From Chryseobacterium foetidum (GTDB lineage: Bacteria; Bacteroidota; Bacteroidia; Flavobacteriales; Weeksellaceae): a DNA stretch of 64,000 bases. Made by a program: the position numbers and the translations under genes. The notes beneath the pieces are model-generated. The model was not told where the DNA came from. It was given only the letters and a program-made list of their open reading frames with translations, and did not search any database. The stretch is taken from contig NZ_JAMXIA010000001.1 of the NCBI RefSeq assembly GCF_025457425.1, forward strand, positions 3,410,001-3,474,000. The letters are read 5' to 3'. Of the stretch, positions 9,052-17,872 are shown piece after piece; position 1 is the first letter of the stretch, and each line of letters starts with the position of its first letter.

Positions 9052-10034
9052 AATGTATATCCGTTTTTAATCATACCGCTGTAATATTAGCAATAATGAG
9101 CCTTTCGAAGAGTTGGTCGCCGAAATATCTCCGATTTAGTTTGTAGATAAATTCATTTAAATACAGTTGAAGGTATTTTCTTTTGATTTTATGATAATTT
9201 CCCAATAAATTCCGTTTTGCATTACTAATGGTAATATGAACCCATTTTAAGGTTTCATTTGTGGTTTCTTTATCCGATTTCTCTGTGATATGAAGCTCTA
9301 CAAAATCAGAGATATCAACGTACGAGGTACTTTTATCAGTGAAAACAATACTTTGATTATCGATCGATTCCTTAATGGTTTCGTTGATTTCAAGGGAAAG
9401 ATGCGTTTCTAAAACTTTAGCTTTAAAGTATCTGCAGGATTTTGATTTTTCACCAGTCTCTATATTTTCCAAAGGCGTAGATTCGGCCATTACAGCAACA
9501 TTTTGTTTGCCCGCTGCACCTCTGCCGCGGACTCCTTTTTCCTGCTCAATCTCACTGGATTCTACTGTAAAATAGCCTTCATCAAATTCAATCATTCCTT
9601 CTAAAGTATATTTTTCGTCCCGTGTTCCCATTGCTTTTCTTAGCTTATGAACCATTGCCCAAACAGGCTCATAGCGTTTCAATCCCAATTGCTTCTGAAT
9701 TTCTTTAGACGAAAATCCTTTTTTTGTAACGCTCATTAAGAACATTGTCTTATACCAAATTAAAAATGAAAGATTAGAGTTCTGCATAATGGTGCCGCTT
9801 TTCAAAGAAGTCCTTTTACGGCATTTTTTGCATTCGTAGCTCCAAATGCTCTTAATCCAGAAATGTTCTTTATGACCACATTTGCATGCCACGCCAATCT
9901 TATCTCTCTGTTTCTTAAAATGAATTCTGCAATCTTCCTCTGTCCCAAAATGAGCGGTAAAGCTAAATATATCCATCTAATTATTTAAATTACAGATAAA
10001 TATACGAAATTATTACGAATTACGGATATACATT
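9052..10034 (-). mobile_element. Intact IS1595-family insertion sequence, 983 bp
   Basis: The element has perfect 13-bp terminal inverted repeats (AATGTATATCCGT at 9052-9064; its complement at 10022-10034). It is flanked by an 8-bp direct repeat AAATTTTT (9044-9051 and 10035-10042), the duplication length known for IS1595 elements. One transposase gene fills it. It inserted in the intergenic space behind the terminator at 8951, so no gene appears disrupted. The intact ends, frame and duplication indicate a recent and possibly active element. Confidence 0.9.
9071..9976 (-). CDS. IS1595-family transposase (ISXO2-like)
   Basis: This 301-residue DDE-type transposase has an N-terminal zinc ribbon (CKCGHKEHFWI, then CKKC, residues 30-60). 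A helix-turn-helix-like segment (SSKEIQKQLGLKRYEPVWAMVHKLR) follows. The catalytic domain starts with the first acidic residue in GMIEFDEGYF. The second acidic site is likely in SIVFTDKSTSYVDI and the late part contains ISNAKRNLLGNYHKIKRKY. The length is normal for the family and the frame is uninterrupted. It transposes the element at 9052-10034. Confidence 0.93.
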   Translation of the reverse strand: MDIFSFTAHFGTEEDCRIHFKKQRDKIGVACKCGHKEHFWIKSIWSYECKKCRKRTSLKSGTIMQNSNLSFLIWYKTMFLMSVTKKGFSSKEIQKQLGLKRYEPVWAMVHKLRKAMGTRDEKYTLEGMIEFDEGYFTVESSEIEQEKGVRGRGAAGKQNVAVMAESTPLENIETGEKSKSCRYFKAKVLETHLSLEINETIKESIDNQSIVFTDKSTSYVDISDFVELHITEKSDKETTNETLKWVHITISNAKRNLLGNYHKIKRKYLQLYLNEFIYKLNRRYFGDQLFERLIIANITAV

Positions 10035-10042
10035 AAATTTTT
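10022..10042. repeat. IS right inverted repeat plus target duplication
   Basis: ACGGATATACATT (10022-10034) is the exact inverse of 9052-9064. AAATTTTT follows, the second copy of the 8-bp target repeat at 9044-9051. Confidence 0.9.
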
Positions 10043-10320
10043 AAAGGTTTAAATATCATCTCTAAATTCATACAGATTTTTATTAGTTTTGAAAAATTTT
10101 CCATCTTCAGAACGCCTGAATTCTCTTTTTTTAAATTAAATAAAAGAGAATTGAATTGATAAGACGGAAATCATTTTTTTGGAGTATAAGTGGGAATGAT
10201 TATTGCATTATGCAGATAAATTCCGGTAGTTTGCCGGTATACTTTAACTTTCTCCTTATTCCAACTACCAGTCTTAGCACATCTGTTTGTTCGCGAAAAG
10301 TTGATCAAGTACGATAGGTT

Positions 10321-11415
10321 ATGTCACAAAAAGTCAAATTTTCATCTTCTTCCAACTCACGTTTTTATGCTACCGTAAGAAGCAGGGTGGATTTATTTTT
10401 CAGTCAGCAGCAGCTCAGTCAGCATGCAAATGCTCCAATGTGGCGCAAAACAGCTTTCTTTTTAACAGGATTCACAGGAATTTATCTTGTGATTATTTCA
10501 GGACTGACACCGCTCTGGTCGCTGATTCCGCTATCTGTTTTACTCGGAATGTTCAGTGCTTTTGTAGGCTTCAATGTTTGTCATGACGCTATTCACGGTT
10601 CACTATCAGGAAACAAAAAAGTAAACAAAATGTTCGGTTTTATTTTTAATCTGATCGGAGCCAATCCTTACGTCTGGAGTATTACCCACAATATAGTTCA
10701 CCATACGTACACTAATATTCCCGGGCACGATGAGGATATTATAGTTGCACCCGGACTTATCAGAATTGCTGAAGAAGATGAGGTGAATTCCATTCAGAGG
10801 TTCCAGCACTGGTATGCATTTCCGCTTTACAGTCTTGCTTCGTTGTCATGGGTTTTCCGTAAAGATTATCTTAAGTTTTTCCAGAAAAAAATAGGGTCTC
10901 ATCAAAACAGACACCCTAAGCTGGAGTATTTTAATTTATTCTTTTATAAAGCATTGTATTATTTTCTCTTTATCATCTTACCTCTTTTGGTTTTGGATAT
11001 CACATGGTGGCAGTTTCTGATAGGATTTTTACTCTTGCATATTGCCGAAGGATTGACGATGGGACTCGTTTTTCAGCTTGCACATGTGGTTGAGGGTACA
11101 GATTTTCCTGTTCCTGATGACAAAGGATATATCGAGGAGGCCTGGGCCGAGCATCAGATGCGCACAACGGCAAATTTCGCCACCCACAATAAAATCGCAG
11201 CCTTTTTTCTCGGCGGACTCAACAGACAGATTGAGCATCATTTGTTTCCAAAAGTTTGCCACATTCATTACGGTGAGATTTCAGTAATTGTAAAAAAGAC
11301 AGCATTGGAATTCAATTTGCCTTACAACGAAAACAAGAGTTTTTTGTCTGCACTGCGTTCGCATTTTATCACATTGAAAAGATTCGGCAAAGAAGCGGCT
11401 GTTCATCAGTATTGA
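10321..11415 (+). CDS. Membrane fatty acid desaturase
   Basis: This 364-residue integral membrane di-iron desaturase has all three histidine boxes: HDAIHG (88-93), HNIVHH (123-128) and QIEHH (about 303-307). The Q-type third box is characteristic of front-end/acyl-lipid desaturases, but no fused cytochrome b5 domain is present. Hydrophobic segments near residues 43-85 and 215-250 fit membrane hairpins. It is the first gene of a four-gene operon, with only 18 bases to the acyl-CoA dehydrogenase gene, so it may modify the acyl chain of the product made there. The position of the double bond is unknown. Confidence 0.9.
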   Translation: MSQKVKFSSSSNSRFYATVRSRVDLFFSQQQLSQHANAPMWRKTAFFLTGFTGIYLVIISGLTPLWSLIPLSVLLGMFSAFVGFNVCHDAIHGSLSGNKKVNKMFGFIFNLIGANPYVWSITHNIVHHTYTNIPGHDEDIIVAPGLIRIAEEDEVNSIQRFQHWYAFPLYSLASLSWVFRKDYLKFFQKKIGSHQNRHPKLEYFNLFFYKALYYFLFIILPLLVLDITWWQFLIGFLLLHIAEGLTMGLVFQLAHVVEGTDFPVPDDKGYIEEAWAEHQMRTTANFATHNKIAAFFLGGLNRQIEHHLFPKVCHIHYGEISVIVKKTALEFNLPYNENKSFLSALRSHFITLKRFGKEAAVHQY

Positions 11416-11433
11416 TTTTTATAAAAATTAAAT

Positions 11434-12612
11434 TTGAAAAATAAACACGATAAAAAGCACAAATCAGATTTGGCAGAATTAATCAGTTCTGCCAAAACGA
11501 TAGGAGATTCATCACAGGTCGAAGCTGCAGAAACAGATTCTGTAAAATTCTTTCCCGAAGAGACTTTGGATAAAATAAAATCTGCGAATCTCTTAACGGC
11601 AAGCATTTCCAAAAATTATGGCGGACAGAATTTAGGTCTGAAATCCGGAACCAATCTGGCGTTGCTCACTATTCTCAAAAACATTGGCAGGGGAAATCTG
11701 GTGATGGGAAGGGTGCTGGAAGGTCACATCAATGCACAGATTTTAATCAACCAGTTTGGTACGCACAGGCAAAAAAAGAATTTTACTGAAGACGCTTTTG
11801 ATGGTAAGCTTTTCGGCGTCTGGAATACTCAGGCGCAGGACGGAACATTTCTTACCAAGGTAAAAAAAGACACTTTTCATTTGAGTGGTTCAAAAACCTT
11901 TGCAACCGGAACAGATTATGTTTCTCGACCGATTGTAACCGCTGCCAGAAAAGATGGATCATGGCAAATGTGCGTGGTTCCTTTGGATGAGATTACCGTA
12001 ACGAAAGATTCAACATGGTGGGATCCGATGGGAATGAAAGCGAGCAGAAGTTTTAAAATGACATTCTCTAAAGCACAAATTTCCAAAATTAATCTCCTGG
12101 GATCTGCGGGTGAATATTATCAGCAGCCCGGTTTCAGTGGTGGTGCGATACGTTTTGCGGCTGTTCAGCTGGGTGCGGCGGAGCAACTTTTAGATGAAAC
12201 AAAAAAATATCTCAAAAGTTTAAACAGAACTGATGATCCGTTTCAAAAAATGCGTTTGGGACAAATGGCTATTGCCGTAGAATCCGGAAATCAATGGTTA
12301 AACGCTTCTGCTTTGAAACTTGATCGGTATATGGAAAATCCGACAGTTTCTGAAGGTGAAAACTTTATCATGTATGCCAATATGATGCGAACTGCAATCG
12401 AACAGATTTGTACTGAAGTGATTAACCTTTGTCAGAAATGTGTTGGCGCACGTGGCCTCAATAAACCTTATCATTTTGAAAGGATCATCCGTGATCTGAG
12501 CACTTATCTTCGTCAGCCGGCACCGGATGCGGTATTGGCAGATGTTGGAAAATATATTTTACAGTCAGATATCAGTTCAGGGGAAATCTGGAATTTAAAT
12601 TTAAATAAATAG
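11434..12612 (+). CDS. Acyl-CoA dehydrogenase-family flavoenzyme, probable TTG start
   Basis: This 392-residue protein has the acyl-CoA dehydrogenase domain order: N-terminal helices, central FAD-binding beta domain (LFGVWNTQAQDGTF, GSKTFATGTDYVSRP), and C-terminal helices with EQICTEVINLCQKCVGARGL. No in-frame ATG occurs before 11707, which would delete the N-terminal domain. The TTG at 11434 is the only plausible start after the in-frame stop at 11422. It sits four bases before the PIG-L gene, which suggests a dedicated biosynthetic rather than beta-oxidation role. The catalytic base was not identified with confidence. Confidence 0.85.
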   Translation: MKNKHDKKHKSDLAELISSAKTIGDSSQVEAAETDSVKFFPEETLDKIKSANLLTASISKNYGGQNLGLKSGTNLALLTILKNIGRGNLVMGRVLEGHINAQILINQFGTHRQKKNFTEDAFDGKLFGVWNTQAQDGTFLTKVKKDTFHLSGSKTFATGTDYVSRPIVTAARKDGSWQMCVVPLDEITVTKDSTWWDPMGMKASRSFKMTFSKAQISKINLLGSAGEYYQQPGFSGGAIRFAAVQLGAAEQLLDETKKYLKSLNRTDDPFQKMRLGQMAIAVESGNQWLNASALKLDRYMENPTVSEGENFIMYANMMRTAIEQICTEVINLCQKCVGARGLNKPYHFERIIRDLSTYLRQPAPDAVLADVGKYILQSDISSGEIWNLNLNK

Positions 12613-12615
12613 AAA

Positions 12616-13341
12616 ATGATTCAAAACAATTTTGAAAATATACCATTAGCGCCGGAGCAGTGCGTAACAGGATTTGGAACGACGCTCATTGTGGCTCCGC
12701 ATGCAGATGATGAAAGTTTAGGTTGTGGCGGCGTGATTTCACTGCTTCGCAAATTTGGGCAAAATGTATATATTCTTCTGCTTAGCGACGGTACTTTATC
12801 ACATCCCAACAGTAAAGAACACCCCGCTGAAAGACTGAGAGATTTACGTGAAAAGGAATTGCTTGATGCATCTGAAATTCTCGGTGTACCGGCCGAAAAC
12901 ATTATTTTTTGCAGATATAAAGACAGAAATGTTCCATCAATTCATCATGAAGGATTTGAAAATGCAGTAAATAGTATTTCAAAAATGATGGGAATGATTC
13001 AGCCGCAAAGTATTTTTGTCCCATGGAGAAGAGATCCGCACCCTGATCATCAGGCCGCTTTTCAGTTGATTAACGCTTCGGAAACTTCGAATGCAAAAAT
13101 ATATGAATATCCAATCTGGCTTAAGGAATTAGGTAAAGAAGGAGATAAACCAGCTCAGGATGAAACAATGCCTTTCCGTTTAAATATCAGCAGTGTGCTT
13201 GCTCAGAAACAGGAAGCTATTTCACAACACCGTTCGCAGATTAACGGTATGATTAGCGATGATCCCGAAGGATTTCAGCTTTCTCAGGAAATGCTCAGTC
13301 AGTTTAATGTTCCCTACGAAACTTTTTTTATATCAAAATAA
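12616..13341 (+). CDS. PIG-L (LmbE-like) family N-deacetylase
   Basis: This 241-residue zinc hydrolase has the metal motif APHADDESLGCGG (the family's AHPDDE) near residue 28 and the second motif PHPDHQAA near residue 140. Family members remove N-acetyl groups from amino sugars, as in GlcNAc-PI and mycothiol or bacillithiol precursors. Its stop codon overlaps the methyltransferase start by one base (TAATG). With the neighbouring glycosyltransferase and methyltransferase, the likely substrate is an N-acetylhexosamine glycoside, but this is inference. Confidence 0.9.
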   Translation: MIQNNFENIPLAPEQCVTGFGTTLIVAPHADDESLGCGGVISLLRKFGQNVYILLLSDGTLSHPNSKEHPAERLRDLREKELLDASEILGVPAENIIFCRYKDRNVPSIHHEGFENAVNSISKMMGMIQPQSIFVPWRRDPHPDHQAAFQLINASETSNAKIYEYPIWLKELGKEGDKPAQDETMPFRLNISSVLAQKQEAISQHRSQINGMISDDPEGFQLSQEMLSQFNVPYETFFISK

Positions 13342-13940
13342 TGAATGAAAAACAATCTTTAGATTCAGAATACTTCAAAAAAGTCTATGAAGCCAACGAA
13401 GACCCTTGGAACTTTGAAAAAAGCGAGTATGAAGCTAAAAAATACGCAGCTACCATCGCAGCACTTCCCAAAAAACACTATGAAAATGTATTGGAAATTG
13501 GTTGCTCCATCGGGGTTCTGACGCAGTTGCTTGCAGAGAAAAGCATTCAGCTATTGGCAACAGACGTTTCACAGAAAGCTTTGGACATGGCTCAAAAACG
13601 ATGTGAAAATTTAAAAAATGTTAGTTTCGAAAAAATGAGTTTTCCGCAGGAACTTCCCGAAGATCAATATGATCTGATCATGATTTCCGAGGTTGCTTAT
13701 TATCTTTCTCCGGAAGACTGGCAGTCTGCCATTGGAATCTTATTTGACAAATTGAAGTCAAAAGGAAATATCGTGTTAGTACATTGGTTGCCTGAAGTGC
13801 ACGATTATCCACAAACCGGTGACGAGGTTCATGATACATTTGAAGAATTAATGAGAGACAGAATGAAAAATGTCTTTTCCGACCGTGCAGAAACTTACAG
13901 AATTGATGTCTGGGCAAGATCGCAGCCCGAAAATTCCTGA
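13341..13940 (+). CDS. NodS-like SAM-dependent methyltransferase
   Basis: This 199-residue class I methyltransferase has motif I VLEIGCSIGVLT near residues 50-60, an acidic post-motif (LLATDVS) and LPEDQYDLIMISEV. The opening YEANEDPWNFEKSEYEAKKY matches the NodS subgroup, which N-methylates the deacetylated glucosamine of Nod factors. Following a PIG-L deacetylase, it may methylate the exposed amine, but this is inference. The gene overlaps the previous one by one base, and its last 46 bases overlap the 3' end of the convergent glycosyltransferase gene. Confidence 0.88.
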   Translation: MNEKQSLDSEYFKKVYEANEDPWNFEKSEYEAKKYAATIAALPKKHYENVLEIGCSIGVLTQLLAEKSIQLLATDVSQKALDMAQKRCENLKNVSFEKMSFPQELPEDQYDLIMISEVAYYLSPEDWQSAIGILFDKLKSKGNIVLVHWLPEVHDYPQTGDEVHDTFEELMRDRMKNVFSDRAETYRIDVWARSQPENS

Positions 13941-15079
13941 ACTTTAGTCTGTAAATCTTTAATTGCAATATCAATTTGTACAGGTGGAAATCTATTTCTG
14001 CCTGTAATTCTTTTTAACTGCATCACCTTCTTATACCATTCACCAAAATAATGATCCTGAAGAAAAGATCTGTATATTTCGCTGTTTACAATAATTTCAG
14101 GGGCAATTTCTTTCATCGATTTCTGAAAATCTGACTCTGTTGGGCTTTTCAGATCCCATAAAGTTCTGAGATTTCGTTTTTGAGTAAGCCTGTAAGTGAT
14201 GGATGCAGAGGATTCAACAAAATAATCTTCAATATGGTTTCCTAAATTTTTCCAGACATTCAGCTGATAGGAAAGCCCAATTTCTGTTCGGCCTACGCAC
14301 CTCGCAGAAGTATATACCTTCACTTTGTGGCTGTGACGGATTCTCACATCCACGCCTTCCAGCCTTTCAAAAAAAGCACAGTCTTCAAGATACTTCACTT
14401 CGGGAACTCCGCCTGATCGGGAATAGCAGTCTGTAGTAATCGCAAAACTTCCGTTAAAATGCTGGTGATGTCGCGGATTACAATCAAAACTTCCATTTAT
14501 AATTTTTCCTTCGAGTTCGGCAATCAGCAAATGATATTTTTCGTCCCTGAAATGATGTAAAAGTGTAAATTCATCCAGTCCTGAAAGTTCCTCATCTGAT
14601 AATAAAATTCTTCCTCCAACTGCTTCCGCACCATTTTCAATTTCATGAAGTGTTTGTGAAATCCAATCCGGAGCCACCATCGTGTCACCGTCTGTTGTTA
14701 GAATAATACCACCACCATTTTTTGAAAGTCTTAAAAACGCACACTCCATCAGTTTTCTCCTTACATAACCGATATTTGCCTGCCCTGGTAAAAGTTTCAC
14801 TTCTTCTAAATAAATGTTGAGATGTGGATGTTTTTTTTGAAACTGTTGAATCAGATTCACCGAATTATCTGTACAGTTATTGGCTAAAACCAGAATTTCG
14901 AATTGTTGTAAATTGATGGGTTCACCGAAAATATCTATTTGATCAGCAAACGAGGCCAGTGTTTTTAAAATATATTTCTCTTCATCCTTCACCGGAATTA
15001 CGATGCTCGACTTTACATTTGGTAAAATATCGGTTTCTGAAAAAAATGATTCGTCAGACTGTTTTATAGGATTTTTCAT
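13895..15079 (-). CDS. Family 2 glycosyltransferase
   Basis: This 394-residue GT-A glycosyltransferase has the nucleotide-sugar region SSIVIPVKDEEKYI at its N-terminus, the metal-binding DGD in ILTTDGDTMVAPDW, and LEDCAFFERL downstream, which fits the catalytic-base region. There is no membrane segment, so it is probably a soluble or peripheral enzyme. It converges on the methyltransferase gene with a 46-bp coding overlap, which is unusual and argues that the two transcripts interfere or are read at different times. It probably builds the glycoside processed by the PIG-L enzyme. Confidence 0.88.
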   Translation of the reverse strand: MKNPIKQSDESFFSETDILPNVKSSIVIPVKDEEKYILKTLASFADQIDIFGEPINLQQFEILVLANNCTDNSVNLIQQFQKKHPHLNIYLEEVKLLPGQANIGYVRRKLMECAFLRLSKNGGGIILTTDGDTMVAPDWISQTLHEIENGAEAVGGRILLSDEELSGLDEFTLLHHFRDEKYHLLIAELEGKIINGSFDCNPRHHQHFNGSFAITTDCYSRSGGVPEVKYLEDCAFFERLEGVDVRIRHSHKVKVYTSARCVGRTEIGLSYQLNVWKNLGNHIEDYFVESSASITYRLTQKRNLRTLWDLKSPTESDFQKSMKEIAPEIIVNSEIYRSFLQDHYFGEWYKKVMQLKRITGRNRFPPVQIDIAIKDLQTKVQEFSGCDLAQTSIL

Positions 15080-15311
15080 ATATTACTTTATGGTTATCAG
15101 ATATTCAACTTCAGATGAGACAAAATTTTAAAAAGAATATTTTTGACTTTAATTATAATTGGAAAAATAATCCGTAAGTTTCCTGAAAAGTTGAATTTCA
15201 GTAAGATATTTGCAATTCCAATACCAATGACCATCAAAATAGTGGGAAGGAGGAAGTTTTAAAAATATTTAAATAAAATGTTGGAGTTTTAATGATTAAA
15301 TTGAAAAAATT

Positions 15312-15737
15312 ATGATAAATATAAAAAGTAAACGTGAAAAAATGAACGCCGTCTTTACGAAACATCATCTCAGAGGTTTGCCTTTTGATGCGGTTATTCA
15401 CCATTTCAGCGAAAAAGATCAACATGAACATATCCATGATCATCCTTTCAGTTTTACGACACATATTTTGAAAGGAAGTTATGTAGAAAAAATTTATCAT
15501 ATACATGAAGACGGAACCTACACTTCTGAGATCCTACACAGAAAAGAGGGTACATCGCATTTTGTTCCGGCAGATACAATACATGAGATTATTGAGCTTC
15601 CCGAAGGCGAATGTTTTACAATGATCAGACCCAATGAACGAGAAAAAGAAACTTATTTCTACCGTTTTGAGGAAGGAAAAGTTTTTGTTAGACGTTGGAA
15701 CCAGCGTAAGTTCAGGGAATTTCAAAAGGAAATTTAG
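15312..15737 (+). CDS. Cupin-like hypothetical protein
   Basis: This 141-residue protein is predicted to form a single cupin barrel. Histidines cluster in DQHEHIHDHPFSF near residues 35-47 and again in HFVPADTIHEII, as expected for a metal-binding cupin. An internal ATG at 15342 (MNAVFTKHH) is an equally plausible start. The gene is alone between the glycosyltransferase and a 400-bp gap. No specific function is recognisable. Confidence 0.7.
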   Translation: MINIKSKREKMNAVFTKHHLRGLPFDAVIHHFSEKDQHEHIHDHPFSFTTHILKGSYVEKIYHIHEDGTYTSEILHRKEGTSHFVPADTIHEIIELPEGECFTMIRPNEREKETYFYRFEEGKVFVRRWNQRKFREFQKEI

Positions 15738-16141
15738 ATTGGTATTTTTGAACATACTGAATATACTTTAGTGATTAGCTTACATTAGACAACTTATTCA
15801 GTCACTAATTTTGTTGCACTTTACTTTTTCTGTATGTAAAATTCAAGTAAAAAAAATATCTATCATGTTTAAAACGGTATGATGAAATATTAAAAAAGTT
15901 TGTTACTGGTTTTTGAGTTTATTTTTGGTATTCATGCATTACTATGCCGTTCTTTCAGATAAAAAATTGGCATTGCAAATCCGTATTTTGAATTTCGGCA
16001 CAGCCTTATAAATATCTGAAAACCTGGTGAAGCAAAAAAGGAATTCAAACTTCGGGATTACAGTAAGGTTTTAAAAGGTTGATCATTCGTGTTGTAAGCA
16101 TTTTATATGATCTGGGACAGTAAGCTCAGCATTTTTAAAGT
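15738..16141. other. Gene-free stretch
   Basis: About 400 bases of AT-rich sequence between the cupin-like gene and the PAP2 gene. I see no gene, RNA or clear hairpin. Confidence 0.6.
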
Positions 16142-16981
16142 TTAATCTTTAGTAGACGGACGCCTGTTTTGTCTTAACGTTAAAAGTAATACTGACAATG
16201 GGTTGCTGTTATTTTTCTTGTAATAAAAACCAACTCCAAATGTTATCATTGCAGGAAAAAAGAATATCATCGCTTCAAAACCACTGTAACTGTATAATAA
16301 CATTGTTCCCAAAATAAAAATCCATCCCGCAAGAAAATAATAATTAGCTATTCTGCTGTTGATGTATTTTGAATCATTCTTACGTACAGGAAACACTATA
16401 AAGCTGAGATGTGCAAGTACAGTTCCCGTCAAAATATCTACCAAATGATGCTGATACGTTGTTAATGTTGAAATTCCTACAAGAATAAGTGAAATCATAA
16501 AGAACAGGCGCCATTTGTCCACCTCTTTGAGTACTGACCAAAATACAAAAGCAAAAACAATATGTAAAGAAGGAGATTGGTTGAATGGTGAATCAAACTG
16601 TGTTAAAAAAGAAAACGGAAGGTTCAAAAGTGCGTTTGGAACCTCTTGTTTAGCGAATGAAAATCGCAGAGGAACTGTAACAAAGCAAAAGCCGGCAATA
16701 CAGATTACAAAGAGCATTCTCAGAGTTAATGTCTTCAGCTGCTCCTTACTTTTACAGCAAAAAAACACAAGGCAGAAAAAAAGCCCTCCAGCCATGTAGG
16801 GTATAATCGTCCACGGGATAAATGGTATTGATCTTTCAAAATCAAAAATAAACGATGGCACGCTGCTCAAATTAGAGGCGTACAAGGTGCAAAGATTATA
16901 TACAATCATAAACACTATGGTACAAAGTGTTAATGCGTATGCCTGTTGCCGAATCTGTATTTCCCTGTCAGTCATTCTCAC
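16142..16981 (-). CDS. PAP2-superfamily membrane phosphatase/transferase
   Basis: This 279-residue multi-pass membrane protein has about six hydrophobic helices. The PAP2 core is visible as SPSLHIVFAFVFW (PSxH-type motif 2) near residue 138 and TYQHHLVDILTGTVLAH (HxxxDxxxG motif 3) near residue 180. The family covers lipid phosphatases and inositol-phosphorylceramide-synthase-like transferases, and the arrangement here would allow either. It is a single gene flanked by long non-coding stretches. Confidence 0.85.
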   Translation of the reverse strand: MRMTDREIQIRQQAYALTLCTIVFMIVYNLCTLYASNLSSVPSFIFDFERSIPFIPWTIIPYMAGGLFFCLVFFCCKSKEQLKTLTLRMLFVICIAGFCFVTVPLRFSFAKQEVPNALLNLPFSFLTQFDSPFNQSPSLHIVFAFVFWSVLKEVDKWRLFFMISLILVGISTLTTYQHHLVDILTGTVLAHLSFIVFPVRKNDSKYINSRIANYYFLAGWIFILGTMLLYSYSGFEAMIFFFPAMITFGVGFYYKKNNSNPLSVLLLTLRQNRRPSTKD

Positions 16982-17872
16982 AAATTATATTATACTGAAT
17001 TTAATTGTACTGTTGCCTGCCTCCACACATTTCTTTTAGAATAAAACGTGTTCATTTAAATAACAGAAGTTTCTGCATTTCCCTGAAAGTTTTACGGGAG
17101 TAATTTTTAATGATGTCAAATCGAAAAAGCAAAAAACAGAATTCATTGTAATTTTCAGTATTCAAAACTCTTACCAAGTTCCTTCCTTGATGTTCATCAG
17201 GTCTGAAAACGATGAGATATATTGTATGAAAACATTGTGAAGAGACTCATAGTAATTCGTTGTCCATCAGTCAGCAAATGAATCTTTAAATGATATGGAA
17301 GTGTTTTTGAAGAAATGAATTTCGTACGTAACAATCGAAATTGTAATTATTGTAAATAAACAAAAATGATGATTACCAATATCATTTCTTCATATATCAT
17401 TATCTCGCAACTGGAAAGCCTGGTGTGTATTAATCACAATTTTAATCTACAAATTACGAAATAATCTAAGGTTGATAATTACATATTTACGATACAAATC
17501 TGTCATTTCACAAAGTTTAGAAATGTTTCCTCAGAGATGTGAACTTAGGCTTAAAGAGATATTATTCTAAACTTACAGACTTTCAAGTGAAAACCTGGGA
17601 ATTTTTTCTGTTTACAAATGAAGCATTTCAAACACAATATTTTGATATATACAAATTAATAAATTGTTAAGTGCTTTAATTATGAGATGGTTACGCTAGT
17701 CTTGGATTTGTGAGATATAGGCAGGTAACCGCAGGATAGCAGAAATTGATGATAACTATACATTTAGGAAATTAAAATATGAGAAATATCATGTATCTGC
17801 AGTTTAACTTTTTCTCAGTTTTAATTTCATCTGAACTAAAAATTAAATAATTAATAATCCACCAATCAGAGA
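16982..17872. other. Long gene-free region upstream of susC
   Basis: About 890 bases without a convincing gene, very AT-rich. It must contain the promoters of the leftward PAP2 gene and the rightward SusC/SusD operon. I could not place a TAnnTTTG-type promoter with confidence. Confidence 0.55.
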
